A stretch of 64,000 nucleotides of DNA from Ensifer sp. Root278 (GCF_001429285.1 NZ_LMJJ01000002.1:62727-126726), one strand, 5' to 3'; positions 1 through 9,754 are shown, counted from the stretch's first letter. The notes: generated by a model not told the origin, from the sequence alone. Made by a program: numbers and translations.

Positions 1-1607
1 TCCATCGGCCGCGCCTTGGAGGCGAGATATTGGGCAGCCGCGGCGTCGTCCTTAAGTTCAAGTCCGTAAAGTCCATTGAGGGTTGTGCGGTTGATCGGGA
101 TCGGCAAGAGTTTACCCGCCACCTGTGCAAGCACGCGGTGTTCGTAAGGCCTCCAAGCAGTAAAGCGCGACAGATAGTCGAAGATCATTTCGCTGTTGGT
201 GTGGAAAATGTGCGGGCCATACTTGTGAACAAGAATGCCGTGCTCGTTGTAGAAATCGTACGCGTTGCCACCAATGTGGGATCGTCGATCGCAAATAAGG
301 ACATGATGCTTGCCCTCATTTGCCAGCCTCTCGGCAAGGACAGATCCCGCAAAGCCGGCACCGACGATTACAAAATCATAGGTACGGCGTTTCGACGTCG
401 ATTTTGCCGTCCTTCGCGAGGCGGGGGCAACCGGCGGACGCGCGTTTGTTTCAGCCGCCTCCTGCACCAGTCCGTTCATTCGCCGGTGCGTCTCGTCCCA
501 GGAAAACGTCGACAGCAGTTCGTCCGCGCCCGTCAGCCATTTTCCTGACCTGGGCTTGAGTTTGAGAGCGGCTTCGCATGCCTCTACGAATTTACCCGCA
601 TCAGACGCGAAGAATATGCCGCTGATGTCTGCGTATTGGCGCATGACATCAACGATCGGCGTGGTGACCACGGCAAGCCCGGCGGCCAGGTATTCCGGCG
701 TTTTTGTGGGGCTGATGAATCGGGTTGCTTCGTTGAGGGCAAACGGCATCAGAGCCACGTCCCAACCGGAGAAGTAGGCAGGAAGGTCCGCGTAGTGCTT
801 CTGGCCCAGATAATGGATGTTGGGTGCGCGTGGCAGGTCCTCGACTTTGATCTTGGCCACGGGACCAATGAGGACGATTGACCAGTACGGCCGGTGATCT
901 GCCAAGGCTCTGATCAGTTCGAGATCAAGACGCTCGTCGATGACGCCGCAAAAACCGAGGACCGGGCCAGCGAGGTCCGCCTGATCCGGCGGATTGATCG
1001 GCTGCTTGCGTGCCGACCGGAAATGCCGCACATCCACGCTGGACGGAAAGGGATGAATGTTGTCGTGCATGAGGCGTTTGGCGTCGTAGAGGCTATGGCC
1101 GCCCGTGAACACCACATCAGCCCGTTGCATCAGCTCACGCTCCAGCCCCCCGATATTTGCCGGAGCAAATCTGAAGTTGGCGAGCTCGTCCATGGAGTCA
1201 TAAACTATTGCGGCCGCATCGATATGCCGGGCGAACGGAAACATCATCGGCGTGTAGAACCACAAGATTGGCTTGCGATGACCTGCAAGCTCGAGAAGCT
1301 CGTCAAGCAGTCCCGCCAAACCGGAGTTTCGTTGCGCCTCGGTCCATCCTCTGGGGATTCGGGGTCTAACGGCTTTTACGGTCGTGCCCGCGAAAGAATG
1401 GATCTCCAGGTAGGCAAGATGGTGATCGGTCGGAATGACCTCTTCAAAGAAGTATACGCGCCGCTCCCGAGCAAAGCGCTCCATGAGGTGTTGTGGCCGC
1501 TGCACGACAAAATCCCAGCGCAGGTGTGAAAAACAAATCACCGGTGCGCAAGCATTGCTGGAATTGTCGTTGGTCTTTGGAACTGCAGTTAGAATATCCA
1601 TACTCAT
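1..1607 (-). CDS. Glycosyltransferase–UDP-galactopyranose mutase fusion (3' end outside window)
   Basis: The reading frame is open from an ATG at 1607 to the window edge, so the C-terminus is missing. Residues about 20-375 resemble a GT4-like glycosyltransferase (early motif RPQHLMERFA, later SPTKTPEYLAAGLAVV). After a short basic linker, a UDP-galactopyranose mutase (Glf) begins near residue 410 with the FAD-binding motif VIVGAGFAGSVLAERL, then HIGGNAYD, KYGPHIFHT and PINRTTLNGLYG. Glf converts UDP-galactopyranose to UDP-galactofuranose, so the fusion may make and transfer Galf for a surface polysaccharide in the cytoplasm. It lies 33 bp downstream of another glycosyltransferase on the same strand and is probably co-transcribed with it. 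I checked the frame across the linker and it is continuous. The family assignment of the Glf half is strong; the acceptor of the transferase half is unknown. Confidence 0.88.
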   Translation of the reverse strand, partial: MSMDILTAVPKTNDNSSNACAPVICFSHLRWDFVVQRPQHLMERFARERRVYFFEEVIPTDHHLAYLEIHSFAGTTVKAVRPRIPRGWTEAQRNSGLAGLLDELLELAGHRKPILWFYTPMMFPFARHIDAAAIVYDSMDELANFRFAPANIGGLERELMQRADVVFTGGHSLYDAKRLMHDNIHPFPSSVDVRHFRSARKQPINPPDQADLAGPVLGFCGVIDERLDLELIRALADHRPYWSIVLIGPVAKIKVEDLPRAPNIHYLGQKHYADLPAYFSGWDVALMPFALNEATRFISPTKTPEYLAAGLAVVTTPIVDVMRQYADISGIFFASDAGKFVEACEAALKLKPRSGKWLTGADELLSTFSWDETHRRMNGLVQEAAETNARPPVAPASRRTAKSTSKRRTYDFVIVGAGFAGSVLAERLANEGKHHVLICDRRSHIGGNAYDFYNEHGILVHKYGPHIFHTNSEMIFDYLSRFTAWRPYEHRVLAQVAGKLLPIPINRTTLNGLYGLELKDDAAAAQYLASKARPM

Positions 1608-1640
1608 TCCGCGCTGAGCTGTTCGTAGGCTGGAACAACT

Positions 1641-2804
1641 TCAATTGCCGCGCGCCTCCTTCTTGGCTGACTGTTCGGCTCGAATTAGCTGGCGAAGTTT
1701 CTTGATGGAGTGGGGCCAAGTCCAAGATCGAAGGACTGCGGCGCGTGGGCTGAAGTCCGCAAGCCGCGACAACATCCCGGCAATGCCGATGTGAAACTTG
1801 TCCGACTTTGCGGTGGCCCCGGTTTGCGGAGTGATGTATTGCTGGCCGCATCGCAATTCGGCGTTGACGAGCACCGGCAAGCCCGCGAGCATGTATTCGG
1901 TCAGGACCGCCGGCGCCCCGTCATCGACACCGCACACCACTCCCATCCGAGCGAGGTTCATCAATCTGTTGACCTCCCCGAAGGAGACGCCAGGAGGTCC
2001 GACAAAATCGACGTTAAGCTCCAATTCTGTCGCTTGATGACGCAGTTGCTCGGATTGATCGCCGTAGCCGAATACACAAAGTGCCCGCACAGTTCTGGGC
2101 AACTTGGCGAGCGCGTGAAACAGGATATCGTGGCGCTTGTAGGCTTGCGCGGCAGCCACATAGATTATGTCGTAAGCCTTGGCCCCCTCGATGGGAAAGA
2201 ACATCGACGGTGCAGCAAATTCCGGGCCGATCGGAAGGATCGCGGTGCGTTTGCCCGGGTGACGTGCCTCGACGTCGCGGCTCTGCTCCTCTGATCCTGT
2301 CAGGATTAGATCGAAATGGCGGCTTGTGGTCGAAGGGACGCGCAGCGCCGGCGCGTCGATTGAGTTATAGATTTTGAAGCTGGTTTGGCAGGCCTGGAGG
2401 ATTTCCTCACCAACCCCCAGGCCCCAGACACAAAGAATATCTGGAGCGCCATAAATCTCGATATGGGCAAGCATGTCGTCCGACGAAAATGGGGAAGTAC
2501 TTCCATCGAGGTAAAAGGAGCGTCGCGTAAGGAAGGAATTCTCCTTAACCTCAGGGGGTGGGTTGCTGGCCCGCCAATGGCTCCAGATCTCCGCCCGATC
2601 GACTAGGCCGTCAGCCACGCTGGCCAGTGGCAGTCGCTCCAGATATCCGCCCGACACGTGCACTACATTTTCATGCGTTGGCCAAGCAGCCATCTCATCC
2701 TTGAAACGGGATGCCCAGGCCGCCAAACGTTCCGTCTTGGTGGGAGCCTGTGAAACCGGTGGCCAGCCGTCCTGGAAATCACTGATGACGACGATCTTTC
2801 GCAT
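1641..2804 (-). CDS. GT4-family glycosyltransferase
   Basis: A 387-residue protein with a two-domain GT-B layout. The C-terminal half carries the usual GT4 signals: DIIYVAAAQAYKRHDILFHA (start of the nucleotide-sugar domain), CVFGYGDQSEQLR, VDFVGPPG and the EX7E-like stretch DDGAPAVLTEYMLAGLPVLV near residues 295-315. No signal peptide or membrane segment is seen, so it should act in the cytoplasm or on the inner membrane face. It is the first gene of a two-gene minus-strand unit with the glycosyltransferase–Glf fusion, which suggests capsular, exopolysaccharide or O-antigen assembly. Donor and acceptor sugars cannot be read from sequence. Confidence 0.82.
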   Translation of the reverse strand: MRKIVVISDFQDGWPPVSQAPTKTERLAAWASRFKDEMAAWPTHENVVHVSGGYLERLPLASVADGLVDRAEIWSHWRASNPPPEVKENSFLTRRSFYLDGSTSPFSSDDMLAHIEIYGAPDILCVWGLGVGEEILQACQTSFKIYNSIDAPALRVPSTTSRHFDLILTGSEEQSRDVEARHPGKRTAILPIGPEFAAPSMFFPIEGAKAYDIIYVAAAQAYKRHDILFHALAKLPRTVRALCVFGYGDQSEQLRHQATELELNVDFVGPPGVSFGEVNRLMNLARMGVVCGVDDGAPAVLTEYMLAGLPVLVNAELRCGQQYITPQTGATAKSDKFHIGIAGMLSRLADFSPRAAVLRSWTWPHSIKKLRQLIRAEQSAKKEARGN

Positions 2805-3176
2805 TACTCACTTCGCACATCTACGGTCGCGAACGTCGAGACGACGATCGCGTTTTGGGAAACGGAATCTGTTTTTGTCAGGGTTCTGATAGTCGTGGCT
2901 TGCAACCGACGAGAACACAGTTTGTTCCAGTTGCGTGGCAACTTTAAATTCTTGACCGAGGTATTCAGGACTAGCGCGGCGCTGGGTGCATCCCTGAATC
3001 GAGACCAATTCTCCTTGCGAGCCGCACCTCAAACGGCGCTAAGGCGAAAATTGTCAAAGAGAAAAGGTATCTTGCAGAAAGCAAAATGATGTCTGGAGAC
3101 AGGATGAAAACATTCAATACCGAACAGTCATTCTCCTTTTAATGCTGCGAGTTTTCGATCTCCCCACACCAAATTC
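2805..3176. other. Intergenic, no gene seen
   Basis: Short open frames on both strands lack a good ribosome binding site and resemble no family I know. The stretch separates the minus-strand polysaccharide genes from the plus-strand stress genes and must hold the promoter of the glycosyltransferase unit, which I could not pinpoint. Confidence 0.5.
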
Positions 3177-3201
3177 GGAACATACCCGGCGCCGCAACGT
3201 T
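3177..3201 (+). promoter_or_regulatory. EcfG/RpoE2-type general stress promoter
   Basis: GGAAC at 3177-3181, an 18-base spacer, then TT at 3200-3201 (local context CGTT). This matches the GGAAC-N18-TT pattern known for rhizobial RpoE2 promoters. It lies about 100 bases upstream of the ferritin-like gene at 3308. Confidence 0.72.
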
Positions 3202-3307
3202 TGGGCTTGTCTGACATCGTTCGGATTGATGACTTGGTGACCCCCACCTGACTGTTCGAGATTTGAACTCCCTGAAGTCCAACTCGAAAATGGAGAAAGA
3301 TTACCCA

Positions 3308-3817
3308 ATGACTCCCAAGACGAAAGACTTGAGCGATCTCTTCCACGATACGCTTAAAGACATCTACTTCGCTGAAAAGCAGATCCTCAAGGCACTTCCG
3401 AAGATGGCGCGGGCTGCGCAGTCTGAAGAAGGCAAGGCCGGCTTCCTAAAGCATCGGGATGAGACTGAAGGCCAGATCGAGCGGCTTGGTCAGGTTTTTG
3501 AGATCATCGGAAAACCGGCCCGAGGCAAGACGTGCGAAGCCATTCAAGGGATGATTTCCGAAGGCGAAGAGATCATGGAAGAATACAAGGGCACCGCCGC
3601 CCTTGATGCCGGCCTCATCTCGTCGGCCCAGACCGTCGAGCATTATGAGATCGCCCGTTATGGAACACTCAAATCATGGGCGGCCCAGCTTGGCCTCAAT
3701 GGAGCCGTCGCACTCCTTGATGCCAATCTCCAGGAGGAGATCGCCACCGATCAGAAGCTGACGGCACTTGGCGAAGCCGCGGCAAACCCCAAGGCGTACA
3801 GGCAGGCCGCCGAGTAG
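3308..3817 (+). CDS. YciE/YciF-like ferritin-fold protein (DUF892)
   Basis: A 169-residue all-helical protein of the DUF892 family. The N-terminal signature [25 protein letters not shown] is typical, and Glu/His residues spaced along the helices ([36 protein letters not shown]) fit a four-helix di-metal bundle. Family members are soluble stress proteins with ferritin-like folds; the reaction is not settled. An in-frame ATG lies at 3290 (and an open frame from 3263), but ATG 3308 matches the family N-terminus and has GGAG upstream at 3292. A GGAAC-N18-TT promoter lies upstream and a strong hairpin follows the stop, so it is probably a single-gene stress-induced unit. Confidence 0.88.
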   Translation: MTPKTKDLSDLFHDTLKDIYFAEKQILKALPKMARAAQSEEGKAGFLKHRDETEGQIERLGQVFEIIGKPARGKTCEAIQGMISEGEEIMEEYKGTAALDAGLISSAQTVEHYEIARYGTLKSWAAQLGLNGAVALLDANLQEEIATDQKLTALGEAAANPKAYRQAAE

Positions 3818-3835
3818 TCGCACTTCGATATCGGG

Positions 3836-3860
3836 AAGCCGCCTTGCCAGGCGGCTTTCT
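3836..3860 (+). terminator. Rho-independent terminator
   Basis: Perfect 9-bp stem AAGCCGCCT (3836-3844) with AGGCGGCTT (3849-3857), loop TGCC, followed by a short T-rich tail (TTTCT). It sits 19 bases after the ferritin-like gene and upstream of the catalase. Confidence 0.8.
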
Positions 3861-3927
3861 CCCCGCGCGAGCAAGTGTGTGCCTCGAGCGCAGTCCTCGG
3901 CCAGAAAATTCCACCGGAGTTCGCCCC

Positions 3928-6075
3928 ATGGCTAAGAAATCTCTCGAAAAGTCGACCTTGAAGCCGCGGGAAACCGTGACAATCCATGATCAGAAGCTGC
4001 GGCGGGGAGAAGGTGGCGAACTGCATCAGATCGCGGAAGATGTTACCCCTATCCTGAGCACCGCTCAGGGTGGCCCCGTTGCAGACGACCAGAATTCGCT
4101 CCGCGTTGGGCCACGCGGTCCCCTTGTCATCGACGACTTTCACTTCCGCGAGAAAATTTTCCACTTCGACCACGAGCGGATACCCGAGCGGGTGGTTCAC
4201 GCACGAGGCTATGGAGCCCACGGCTATTTCGAGACCTACGACTCGCTCGCCGCTTATACCCGGGCCGATGTTTTTCAGCGGGCAGGCGAGAGGACGCCGG
4301 CTTTTGTCCGCTTCTCTACAGTTGCCGGCAGCAAGGGATCCTTCGATCTTGCGCGCGACGTTCGCGGTTTCGCGGTGAAGATCTACACCAATGAGGGAAA
4401 CTGGGACTTGGTTGGCAACAACATTCCCGTCTTCTTCATCCAGGACGCAATCAAATTCCCCGATATCATTCATGCGGTGAAGCCCGAGCCGGACCGCGCC
4501 TTCCCCCAGGCACAATCCGCCCACGACACATTCTGGGACTTTATCAGCCTGTCGCCGGAAAGCATGCACATGATCATGTGGGTGATGTCGGACCGTGCCA
4601 TCCCTCGCTCGTTCCGGTTCATGGAAGGGTTTGGAGTTCACACCTTCCGTTTTGTCAATGCCAAGGACGAGTCGACCTTCGTGAAGTTCCACTGGAAGCC
4701 TAAGCTTGGCCTCCAGTCCGTCACCTGGAACGAGGCGGTGAAGATCAATGGCGCCGATCCCGATTTCCATCGGCGGGATCTATGGCAGGCCATTCAGTCC
4801 GGCAATTTCCCGGAGTGGGAATTGCAAGTGCAGCTGTTCGATCAGGAGTTTGCCGACAGCTTCGATTTCGACGTGCTTGACCCGACGAAGATCATCCCCG
4901 AGGAGATCCTGGCGCCCCAACCGGTTGGACGACTTGTTCTTGATCGCATGCCCGACAACTTCTTTTTCGAGACCGAGCAGGTGGCGTTCATGACGCAGAA
5001 TGTTCCGCCTGGCATCGATTTCAGCAACGATCCTCTTCTACAGGGTCGTAACTTCTCCTATCTCGACACGCAGCTGAAACGTCTCGGCAGCCCGAACTTC
5101 ACCCATCTTCCGATCAATGCGCCGAAGTGTCCCTTCGCGCATTTCCAGCAGGATGGCCACATGGCGATGCGCAATCCGGTCGGCAGAGTGAACTACCAGC
5201 CGAACTCCTTCGACGAGGGGGCACGGGAATCGCCGATGAGCGGCTACCGCCATTTCCCCGCCGAAGAGACTGGCACCAAGGCGCGGCTGCGGCCGGAGAG
5301 CTTTGCCGACCATTACAGCCAGGCTCGACAGTTCTACATCAGCCAGACCGCGCCCGAGCAACGCCATATCGCGGCAGCTCTGACATTTGAGCTGAGCAAG
5401 GTGGAGAGGCCGGCTATCCGCGAACGAATGGTGTCCCATCTCCTCAACATCGACGAGACGCTGGCAGACACGGTTGCCCAGAAGCTCGGTTTCCAATCGA
5501 TGCCAAGCCCGGCTGATGCGGCGATGCCTACACGGCAGGATCTTGAACCCTCCCCGGCGCTCAGCATTGTCGAGCGTGGGCCGAAACGTTTCGAGGGCCG
5601 CAAGCTCGGCATCCTGATCACCGACGGCCTCGATGCAGCTTTGTTGAAGGGTTTGACGGCGGCGATTGCCAAGGAAAAAGGCGTTTGTGAGTTAATCGCT
5701 CCGAAGGTCGGTGGAGTTACGGCCCAGGACGGAACCTGGATCGAAGCACATCACATGATCGATGGAGGACCTTCGGTCCTCTTCGACGCTGTCGTCTTGC
5801 TGACCTCGGATGACGCGATCGACGACCTTGTAAAGGAAGCCACCGCCCGCGATTTCGTGGCCGACGCCTTCCAGCACTGTAAGTTCATCGGGTACGACCC
5901 CTCGGCGATGCCGTTAATCGAAAAAGCCGGAATCGCCGATGCACTAGATGAGGGGACCATCGTCCTTCCCGGCGGAGATGGACTATCAGACTTCGTCTCA
6001 AAGCTCGGCAAACTGCGCGTCTGGGCCCGAGAACCGTCCGTGAAGCTCGGCAAGGCGTCATCGCCGATTGATTAA
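3928..6075 (+). CDS. katE: Large-subunit monofunctional catalase (HPII/KatE type)
   Basis: A 715-residue heme catalase that disproportionates hydrogen peroxide. The catalytic His is in [13 protein letters not shown] (H91), the distal Asn in [11 protein letters not shown] (N164/N165), and the heme-ligand Tyr in NFSYLDTQ (Y378). The extra C-terminal part, about residues 560-700, has the DJ-1/PfpI-like fold of clade-2 large catalases ([20 protein letters not shown]), so the length is as expected. ATG 3928 has CGGAG at 3915-3919; upstream in-frame starts would run through the terminator hairpin. In rhizobia the matching gene is called katC and is part of the general stress response, but I see no clear GGAAC-N18-TT box directly upstream here. 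The last 18 bp overlap a convergent gene. Confidence 0.95.
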   Translation: MAKKSLEKSTLKPRETVTIHDQKLRRGEGGELHQIAEDVTPILSTAQGGPVADDQNSLRVGPRGPLVIDDFHFREKIFHFDHERIPERVVHARGYGAHGYFETYDSLAAYTRADVFQRAGERTPAFVRFSTVAGSKGSFDLARDVRGFAVKIYTNEGNWDLVGNNIPVFFIQDAIKFPDIIHAVKPEPDRAFPQAQSAHDTFWDFISLSPESMHMIMWVMSDRAIPRSFRFMEGFGVHTFRFVNAKDESTFVKFHWKPKLGLQSVTWNEAVKINGADPDFHRRDLWQAIQSGNFPEWELQVQLFDQEFADSFDFDVLDPTKIIPEEILAPQPVGRLVLDRMPDNFFFETEQVAFMTQNVPPGIDFSNDPLLQGRNFSYLDTQLKRLGSPNFTHLPINAPKCPFAHFQQDGHMAMRNPVGRVNYQPNSFDEGARESPMSGYRHFPAEETGTKARLRPESFADHYSQARQFYISQTAPEQRHIAAALTFELSKVERPAIRERMVSHLLNIDETLADTVAQKLGFQSMPSPADAAMPTRQDLEPSPALSIVERGPKRFEGRKLGILITDGLDAALLKGLTAAIAKEKGVCELIAPKVGGVTAQDGTWIEAHHMIDGGPSVLFDAVVLLTSDDAIDDLVKEATARDFVADAFQHCKFIGYDPSAMPLIEKAGIADALDEGTIVLPGGDGLSDFVSKLGKLRVWAREPSVKLGKASSPID

Positions 6076-6999
6076 GCTCCGTCGAGCACCCACGGGAGAC
6101 AAAAGCATTTCGGGCGCGTTTGATCGTTTGACCGGCTCGGCGGATGTCCCTAGAAAACCGGCAAGCGCCGCTGCCACGTCATCGGGAGCTTCCTCAGCCA
6201 TATGATGGCCGCTATCAATGCTCCAGCCAATGATGCCCGGCGCCCAGGGGCGCCAGACGGACAATGGATCCCCATACAGTTCTTCGAGGTCATCGCGCTT
6301 TGACCAAAGTAGGAGCGCCGGACACTGGACCGTCCTTCCCGCCTGCCTGTCGGCAAGATCATGTGCCCTGTCTATCGAAAGCCCCGCGCGATAATCCTCG
6401 ATCATCGCATGGACGACATCGGGGTCACGTGTGGCGTTGCGATAGTCCTCGAACGCTTCCTCGCCCATGGAATCCGGCGACCCGCCATACCAGGCATCCG
6501 GGTCGGCGAGGATGGCGCGTTCCGGTTTTTCCGGCGTGCCGAAGAAGAACCAGTGCCACCAGAGGCGCGCAAACTTTTCGTTGGCACGTTCCAGGGCCTC
6601 AAGAATGGGAACTCCATCCATAACGACGAGCCGATCGACGCGATCAGGATGATCCAGGGCGGCGCGATAGGCGACGTAGCTCCCGCGATCATGGCCGGCA
6701 ACCGCGAATCGTCGGTGCCCCAGCATTTCCATGAGTTCGATGCAATCCTGGGCCTTCGCCCTTTTTGACGACCCGATGTGATCAGGCGTATCTGCGGGTA
6801 GGAACGATTGGCCAAATCCGCGCAAGTCCGGACACACGATCGTGAATTGCGATGCGAGCCTATTTGCGATCTGCCACCAGGTCACGTGCGTTCGAGGGTG
6901 GCCATGAAGCAGCAGCAAGGGTGGACCGGAACCACCGTGGCGCACGCGGAGTGTGCCTTGAGAAACAGGGATCATCTCAAGTGAGAAGTCCTTAAACAT
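6058..6999 (-). CDS. Alpha/beta hydrolase of the fluoroacetate/haloacetate dehalogenase family
   Basis: A 313-residue hydrolase. The oxyanion motif [11 protein letters not shown], nucleophile elbow [12 protein letters not shown] (D104) and late catalytic His in [11 protein letters not shown] match fluoroacetate dehalogenases. So does the halide-site-like pair in RLWWHWFFF (H149, W150) and the later IEDYRAG...[11 protein letters not shown] region. An Asp rather than Ser nucleophile points to dehalogenase or epoxide-hydrolase chemistry. Known relatives remove halide from haloacetates; the natural substrate here is not proven. No signal peptide, so cytoplasmic. It converges on the catalase and overlaps its last 18 bp. 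Confidence 0.82.
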   Translation of the reverse strand: MFKDFSLEMIPVSQGTLRVRHGGSGPPLLLLHGHPRTHVTWWQIANRLASQFTIVCPDLRGFGQSFLPADTPDHIGSSKRAKAQDCIELMEMLGHRRFAVAGHDRGSYVAYRAALDHPDRVDRLVVMDGVPILEALERANEKFARLWWHWFFFGTPEKPERAILADPDAWYGGSPDSMGEEAFEDYRNATRDPDVVHAMIEDYRAGLSIDRAHDLADRQAGRTVQCPALLLWSKRDDLEELYGDPLSVWRPWAPGIIGWSIDSGHHMAEEAPDDVAAALAGFLGTSAEPVKRSNAPEMLLSPVGARRSLINRR

Positions 7000-7009
7000 C
7001 TGGCCGCTC

Positions 7010-7601
7010 CCATAGTTTCCGGACGTTTCCGGCGCAAGCGTAATCTGCTTTCTCGTCCGTTCGTTCCGAAGTCGTTGCGACGATCGTTATGTGTTTGATT
7101 GGCGCAAATGTCTGCCAGCCAAATATTGGCGAGGTGGACGAACTGGCCCCGCGGATACTTTGACAAATACGCGATCGCGCGTATGGATCTCGTATCCCAC
7201 TCGTCATACAGACGCCGCCGGCCTCGCCGAGGCGTTCGAGCCGGGCGGCGATATTGGCGCCATCGCCGAAGATGTCGCCTTCACTAAAAACGTCGCCGAT
7301 ATTGATCCCAACGCGGAATCTTCCGGTCGTCGGTAAGCGGCCGGTTGTGCGCCACATCGCCTGCTGGATGGCGACCGCGCAGTTGAAGGCATGGACGACG
7401 ATGGATGGAAATTCCGTCAACACGCTGTCGCCGGCGGTACGAAAATCTGACCACGGGCGCTTTCGATAAGACCCACCACAATAGGGCGAGACGTCACCGT
7501 CGCAAGCGCCTGCTCGTCGAAGGCATTCATCAAGCGGAATAACCTTCGATATCGTGCACCAGGATCGCTGCAAGCTTTCTTTCAATTAGTGGCGCCTCCA
7601 T
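7010..7601 (-). pseudogene. Broken class III adenylate/guanylate cyclase
   Basis: From an ATG at 7601 the frame reads MEAPLIERKLAAILVHDIEG, the usual start of rhizobial cyclases, then stops within a few codons. The cyclase domain resumes in a second frame (LMNAFDEQALATV, ESARGQ) and again in a third (FRTAGDSVLTEFPSIV, RFRVGINIGDVFSEGDIFGD, GANIAARLERLGEAGGVCM). At least two frameshifts separate these parts, and the C-terminal region is lost or scrambled towards 7010. The family normally has several hundred more residues. It cannot make an active enzyme as read. Confidence 0.8.
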
Positions 7602-7888
7602 GTGAACGATCCAATCCAACGCCTTTCCACTATGCTTTCCTCACCCGGGGATGCAGCTTTTGTTCCTTCCGAGAACTCTGGTGAGGCCTGTCGAGGGCGT
7701 TCGACTCCAGCTATCAGTGTTTGGCGCGCACGGGGCGAAATGAAAGGGCGTATCGATGAAAGCGTGACATCCAGACGCTTAAAGCTTGCATATGGGAAGC
7801 CAGTCCATCCACAGCGCCACCGGACTCATTCCCCCTTCGCCCGAAGACTCCTTCAGGCCTTCCGTACCGTCGCTACCGGTGCCACGAG

Positions 7889-8803
7889 TCACATCTGGCC
7901 GCCAACGAACAACGCCTCCTCGTCGTCACGCTGAGAACCTCCCAAAGCCCCCGCCGCGCTTGCGATGAACGCTCCAATGATGAGGGATAGGGCGCCCACC
8001 AATGAGAAGGTAGCACCGGCCCTTCTTGCCGCATCCGCAGCCTCTTTGGCGGCAGCTCTAGCTTGTTCGACCCGGGCTAACACTGCATCCACTCGCGCCG
8101 AGGCATCTGGTGCTGAAAGCCCTGTGCGCGCTGCAACGAGCTGAGCTAGATATGCCTTGTCGTCCGCCGGTAACTCTCCTGCGACCGCGCTTGCAACCAG
8201 AATGCGGGAGGCCTGCGCTGCCGCAGCCGCGTCTCCCTCGGCGCTCGCCGCAAGCCGACCAGGATCGGTAGGACGAAACAGCGCATCGACGAAATAGGAA
8301 GTCGTCCCGTCCGTGCCCCCATTTTCGGTATTCGCCGTCGCCCCCACTGAGGCGCCCATCGCCGCGCCGGATGCGACCGTTGAAATCGCCTGAACGCCAG
8401 TGCCAACCGTACTTGAGAGCGCCGACCCAAGGACCAGCACCACAACCAAGGTTGCCAGCGCCCAAGCCAAAAAGCCGTGCGCTGTATCTCGGAAAAAGGT
8501 CTCGTCAGTATGAATACCGACCCACTTCGTGCGAAGGCGGCCGGTCAAATAACCCCCTAGCCCAGACGAGAGCCACTGCACGATGACCAGCCAGATAGCA
8601 GTTGAAACCGCAAACGTAGTTGCGCTCGGATTGTCCCCGGACCACGGCGACACCATGGTGAGACCGAGACCGGAACCGACAAGCGTGAGAATGAGTGTCA
8701 AGGTCGATGCGACGAAGGCGCCTGCTATGATCGGTCCCCAGCTTACAGCTGATACCGAGGATTCGGCCGGTGTTGCGACGTCGGTGACGCCTGAAGGTGC
8801 CAT
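7889..8803 (-). CDS. Conserved rhizobial membrane protein, PhnA-like annotation in relatives
   Basis: A 304-residue inner-membrane protein with hydrophobic segments near residues 22-48, 65-85, 112-135 and 268-290. Between the third and last segments lies an Ala-rich helical region (ARVDAVLARVEQARAAAKEA) likely to form a coiled coil outside the membrane. Related proteins in rhizobia are sometimes labelled PhnA-like, but nothing here shows a role in phosphonate use. ATG 8803 has an excellent GGAGGT site 4-5 bases upstream. It follows a 25-residue membrane protein by only 9 bp, and both are probably driven by the GGAAC-N18-TT promoter at 8917-8941, which would put it in the general stress response. 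Confidence 0.75.
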   Translation of the reverse strand: MAPSGVTDVATPAESSVSAVSWGPIIAGAFVASTLTLILTLVGSGLGLTMVSPWSGDNPSATTFAVSTAIWLVIVQWLSSGLGGYLTGRLRTKWVGIHTDETFFRDTAHGFLAWALATLVVVLVLGSALSSTVGTGVQAISTVASGAAMGASVGATANTENGGTDGTTSYFVDALFRPTDPGRLAASAEGDAAAAAQASRILVASAVAGELPADDKAYLAQLVAARTGLSAPDASARVDAVLARVEQARAAAKEAADAARRAGATFSLVGALSLIIGAFIASAAGALGGSQRDDEEALFVGGQM

Positions 8804-8812
8804 GGTGACCTC

Positions 8813-8890
8813 CTATCGGAAAAAGAGCATAAGAAGAATGATGATCGGGATAGGAACGCCGAGAAGCCAAAGCAGAATACCGCGACCCAT
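8813..8890 (-). CDS. 25-residue single-span membrane protein
   Basis: A tiny gene with start MGRGILLWLLGVPIPIIILL and end MLFFR. It has a consensus AAGGAG seven bases before ATG 8890 and sits directly upstream of the 304-residue membrane protein. Nearly the whole peptide is one hydrophobic segment with a conserved-looking PIP kink. A GGAAC-N18-TT promoter lies 27-51 bases upstream of the start. Short peptides of this type recur in alphaproteobacteria next to stress genes; the function is unknown. Confidence 0.72.
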   Translation of the reverse strand: MGRGILLWLLGVPIPIIILLMLFFR

Positions 8891-8916
8891 GATATGTCTC
8901 CTTGAAATTCGTACCA

Positions 8917-8941
8917 AAGCATTGGCAAGCAAAAAGGTTCC
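8917..8941 (-). promoter_or_regulatory. EcfG/RpoE2-type general stress promoter
   Basis: Minus-strand GGAAC at 8941-8937, an 18-base spacer, then TT at 8918-8917. It lies just upstream of the 25-residue membrane protein and the 304-residue membrane protein. Confidence 0.7.
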
Positions 8942-8957
8942 CGAAATCTAGGCTAGA

Positions 8958-9242
8958 CTAGCGGCTGCTCATCGGAACCTCTTCGTCGAACCGGGTCTTT
9001 TCGCGCGGCGGATCGTCGTCGAGGATCTCCTCCTCGCTGTCTTCGGGCAGGGCCTCATCCGGTTCCATGTTGGCCTCGTCGCGGCTGGGAACCGCTGGTA
9101 CGCGGCCCTCGTCCAGCCGCTCGTCACCATTGTCCAAAGGGGATTCGCCGGAGCGGTCTGACAAGGGAATCGGCTCAAGATCCATCTCGGGAGGGCTCCG
9201 CCTCCTAGGTTCGTCGGTCACTTTATCTTTGGGATCGCCCAT
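8958..9242 (-). CDS. Small acidic hypothetical protein
   Basis: A 94-residue, highly charged protein rich in Asp, Glu, Pro and Arg (for example LPEDSEEEILDDDPPREK) with no hydrophobic core, so it is probably disordered and cytoplasmic. ATG 9242 is preceded by AAAGGTG. An upstream extension of the frame to 9377 would cover the promoter box at 9271-9295, so I reject it. The GGAAC-N18-TT promoter 29-53 bases upstream suggests stress induction. I recognise no named domain. Confidence 0.66.
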   Translation of the reverse strand: MGDPKDKVTDEPRRRSPPEMDLEPIPLSDRSGESPLDNGDERLDEGRVPAVPSRDEANMEPDEALPEDSEEEILDDDPPREKTRFDEEVPMSSR

Positions 9243-9270
9243 CGTTTGGCACCTTTCCAGTTGGAAAGCG

Positions 9271-9295
9271 AACCGGCAGCCATCGGTAATGTTCC
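9271..9295 (-). promoter_or_regulatory. EcfG/RpoE2-type general stress promoter
   Basis: Minus-strand GGAAC at 9295-9291, an 18-base spacer, TT at 9272-9271. It is placed to drive the acidic protein at 8958-9242. Confidence 0.7.
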
Positions 9296-9754
9296 GTATG
9301 GGGAGGCTCATTATTGGCTTTGCGTGTCGCGAACTGCTTCCGCCTGGACCACCGAAACGGAAACCGACAAACAGCAAGGACTATCTCGATCTCATCCATA
9401 ACCTGCCGTACTTGCGTTTCCGGCCGGTATGGGGTCCAGTAGCGGAGGTCTAATGGCACAAAAACTAGGAAGGGTTCGCGCTGCACAATGCGGAGCTCAC
9501 CTCTGCTTCCCCGGCGGCGAAGGGGTAGCTGCGCGAGGGCTGATCAATCACGTCTGGTTGAGCAAGGTCGCGCGAAGCGAGGCCGCGTCGCGAACGCCGC
9601 CTTGGTACAAATCGATAAGCCGTGCTGCGAGCAACTCAGCGTCCTCGCCATTCTGAGCATTGCCTCAGAACGTCATCAAACGGCGCCTTTGTTTCGGTGC
9701 TCGGCCCATTGGCATTGGGGCCGCTTTTGTGGGACATCTTTTGGGGAGAAAAAC
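9296..9754. other. Intergenic, no intact gene
   Basis: No frame with a convincing start and family match. On the minus strand around 9555-9665 an open stretch without a start codon reads like a coding remnant (motif AELLAARLIDLYQGGVRD), too short to name. Confidence 0.4.

Noticed and set aside
894-1529. Plus-strand open frame (211 codons)
   Set aside because: Antisense to the glycosyltransferase domain, which continues in frame into the mutase.
3662-3686. GGAAC within the ferritin-like gene as a catalase promoter
   Set aside because: The base pair 18 positions downstream is CC, not TT, and the site lies before a strong terminator.
7091-7336. Plus-strand open frames opposite the broken cyclase
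   Set aside because: The minus strand carries the cyclase motifs; the plus-strand frames have no family match.
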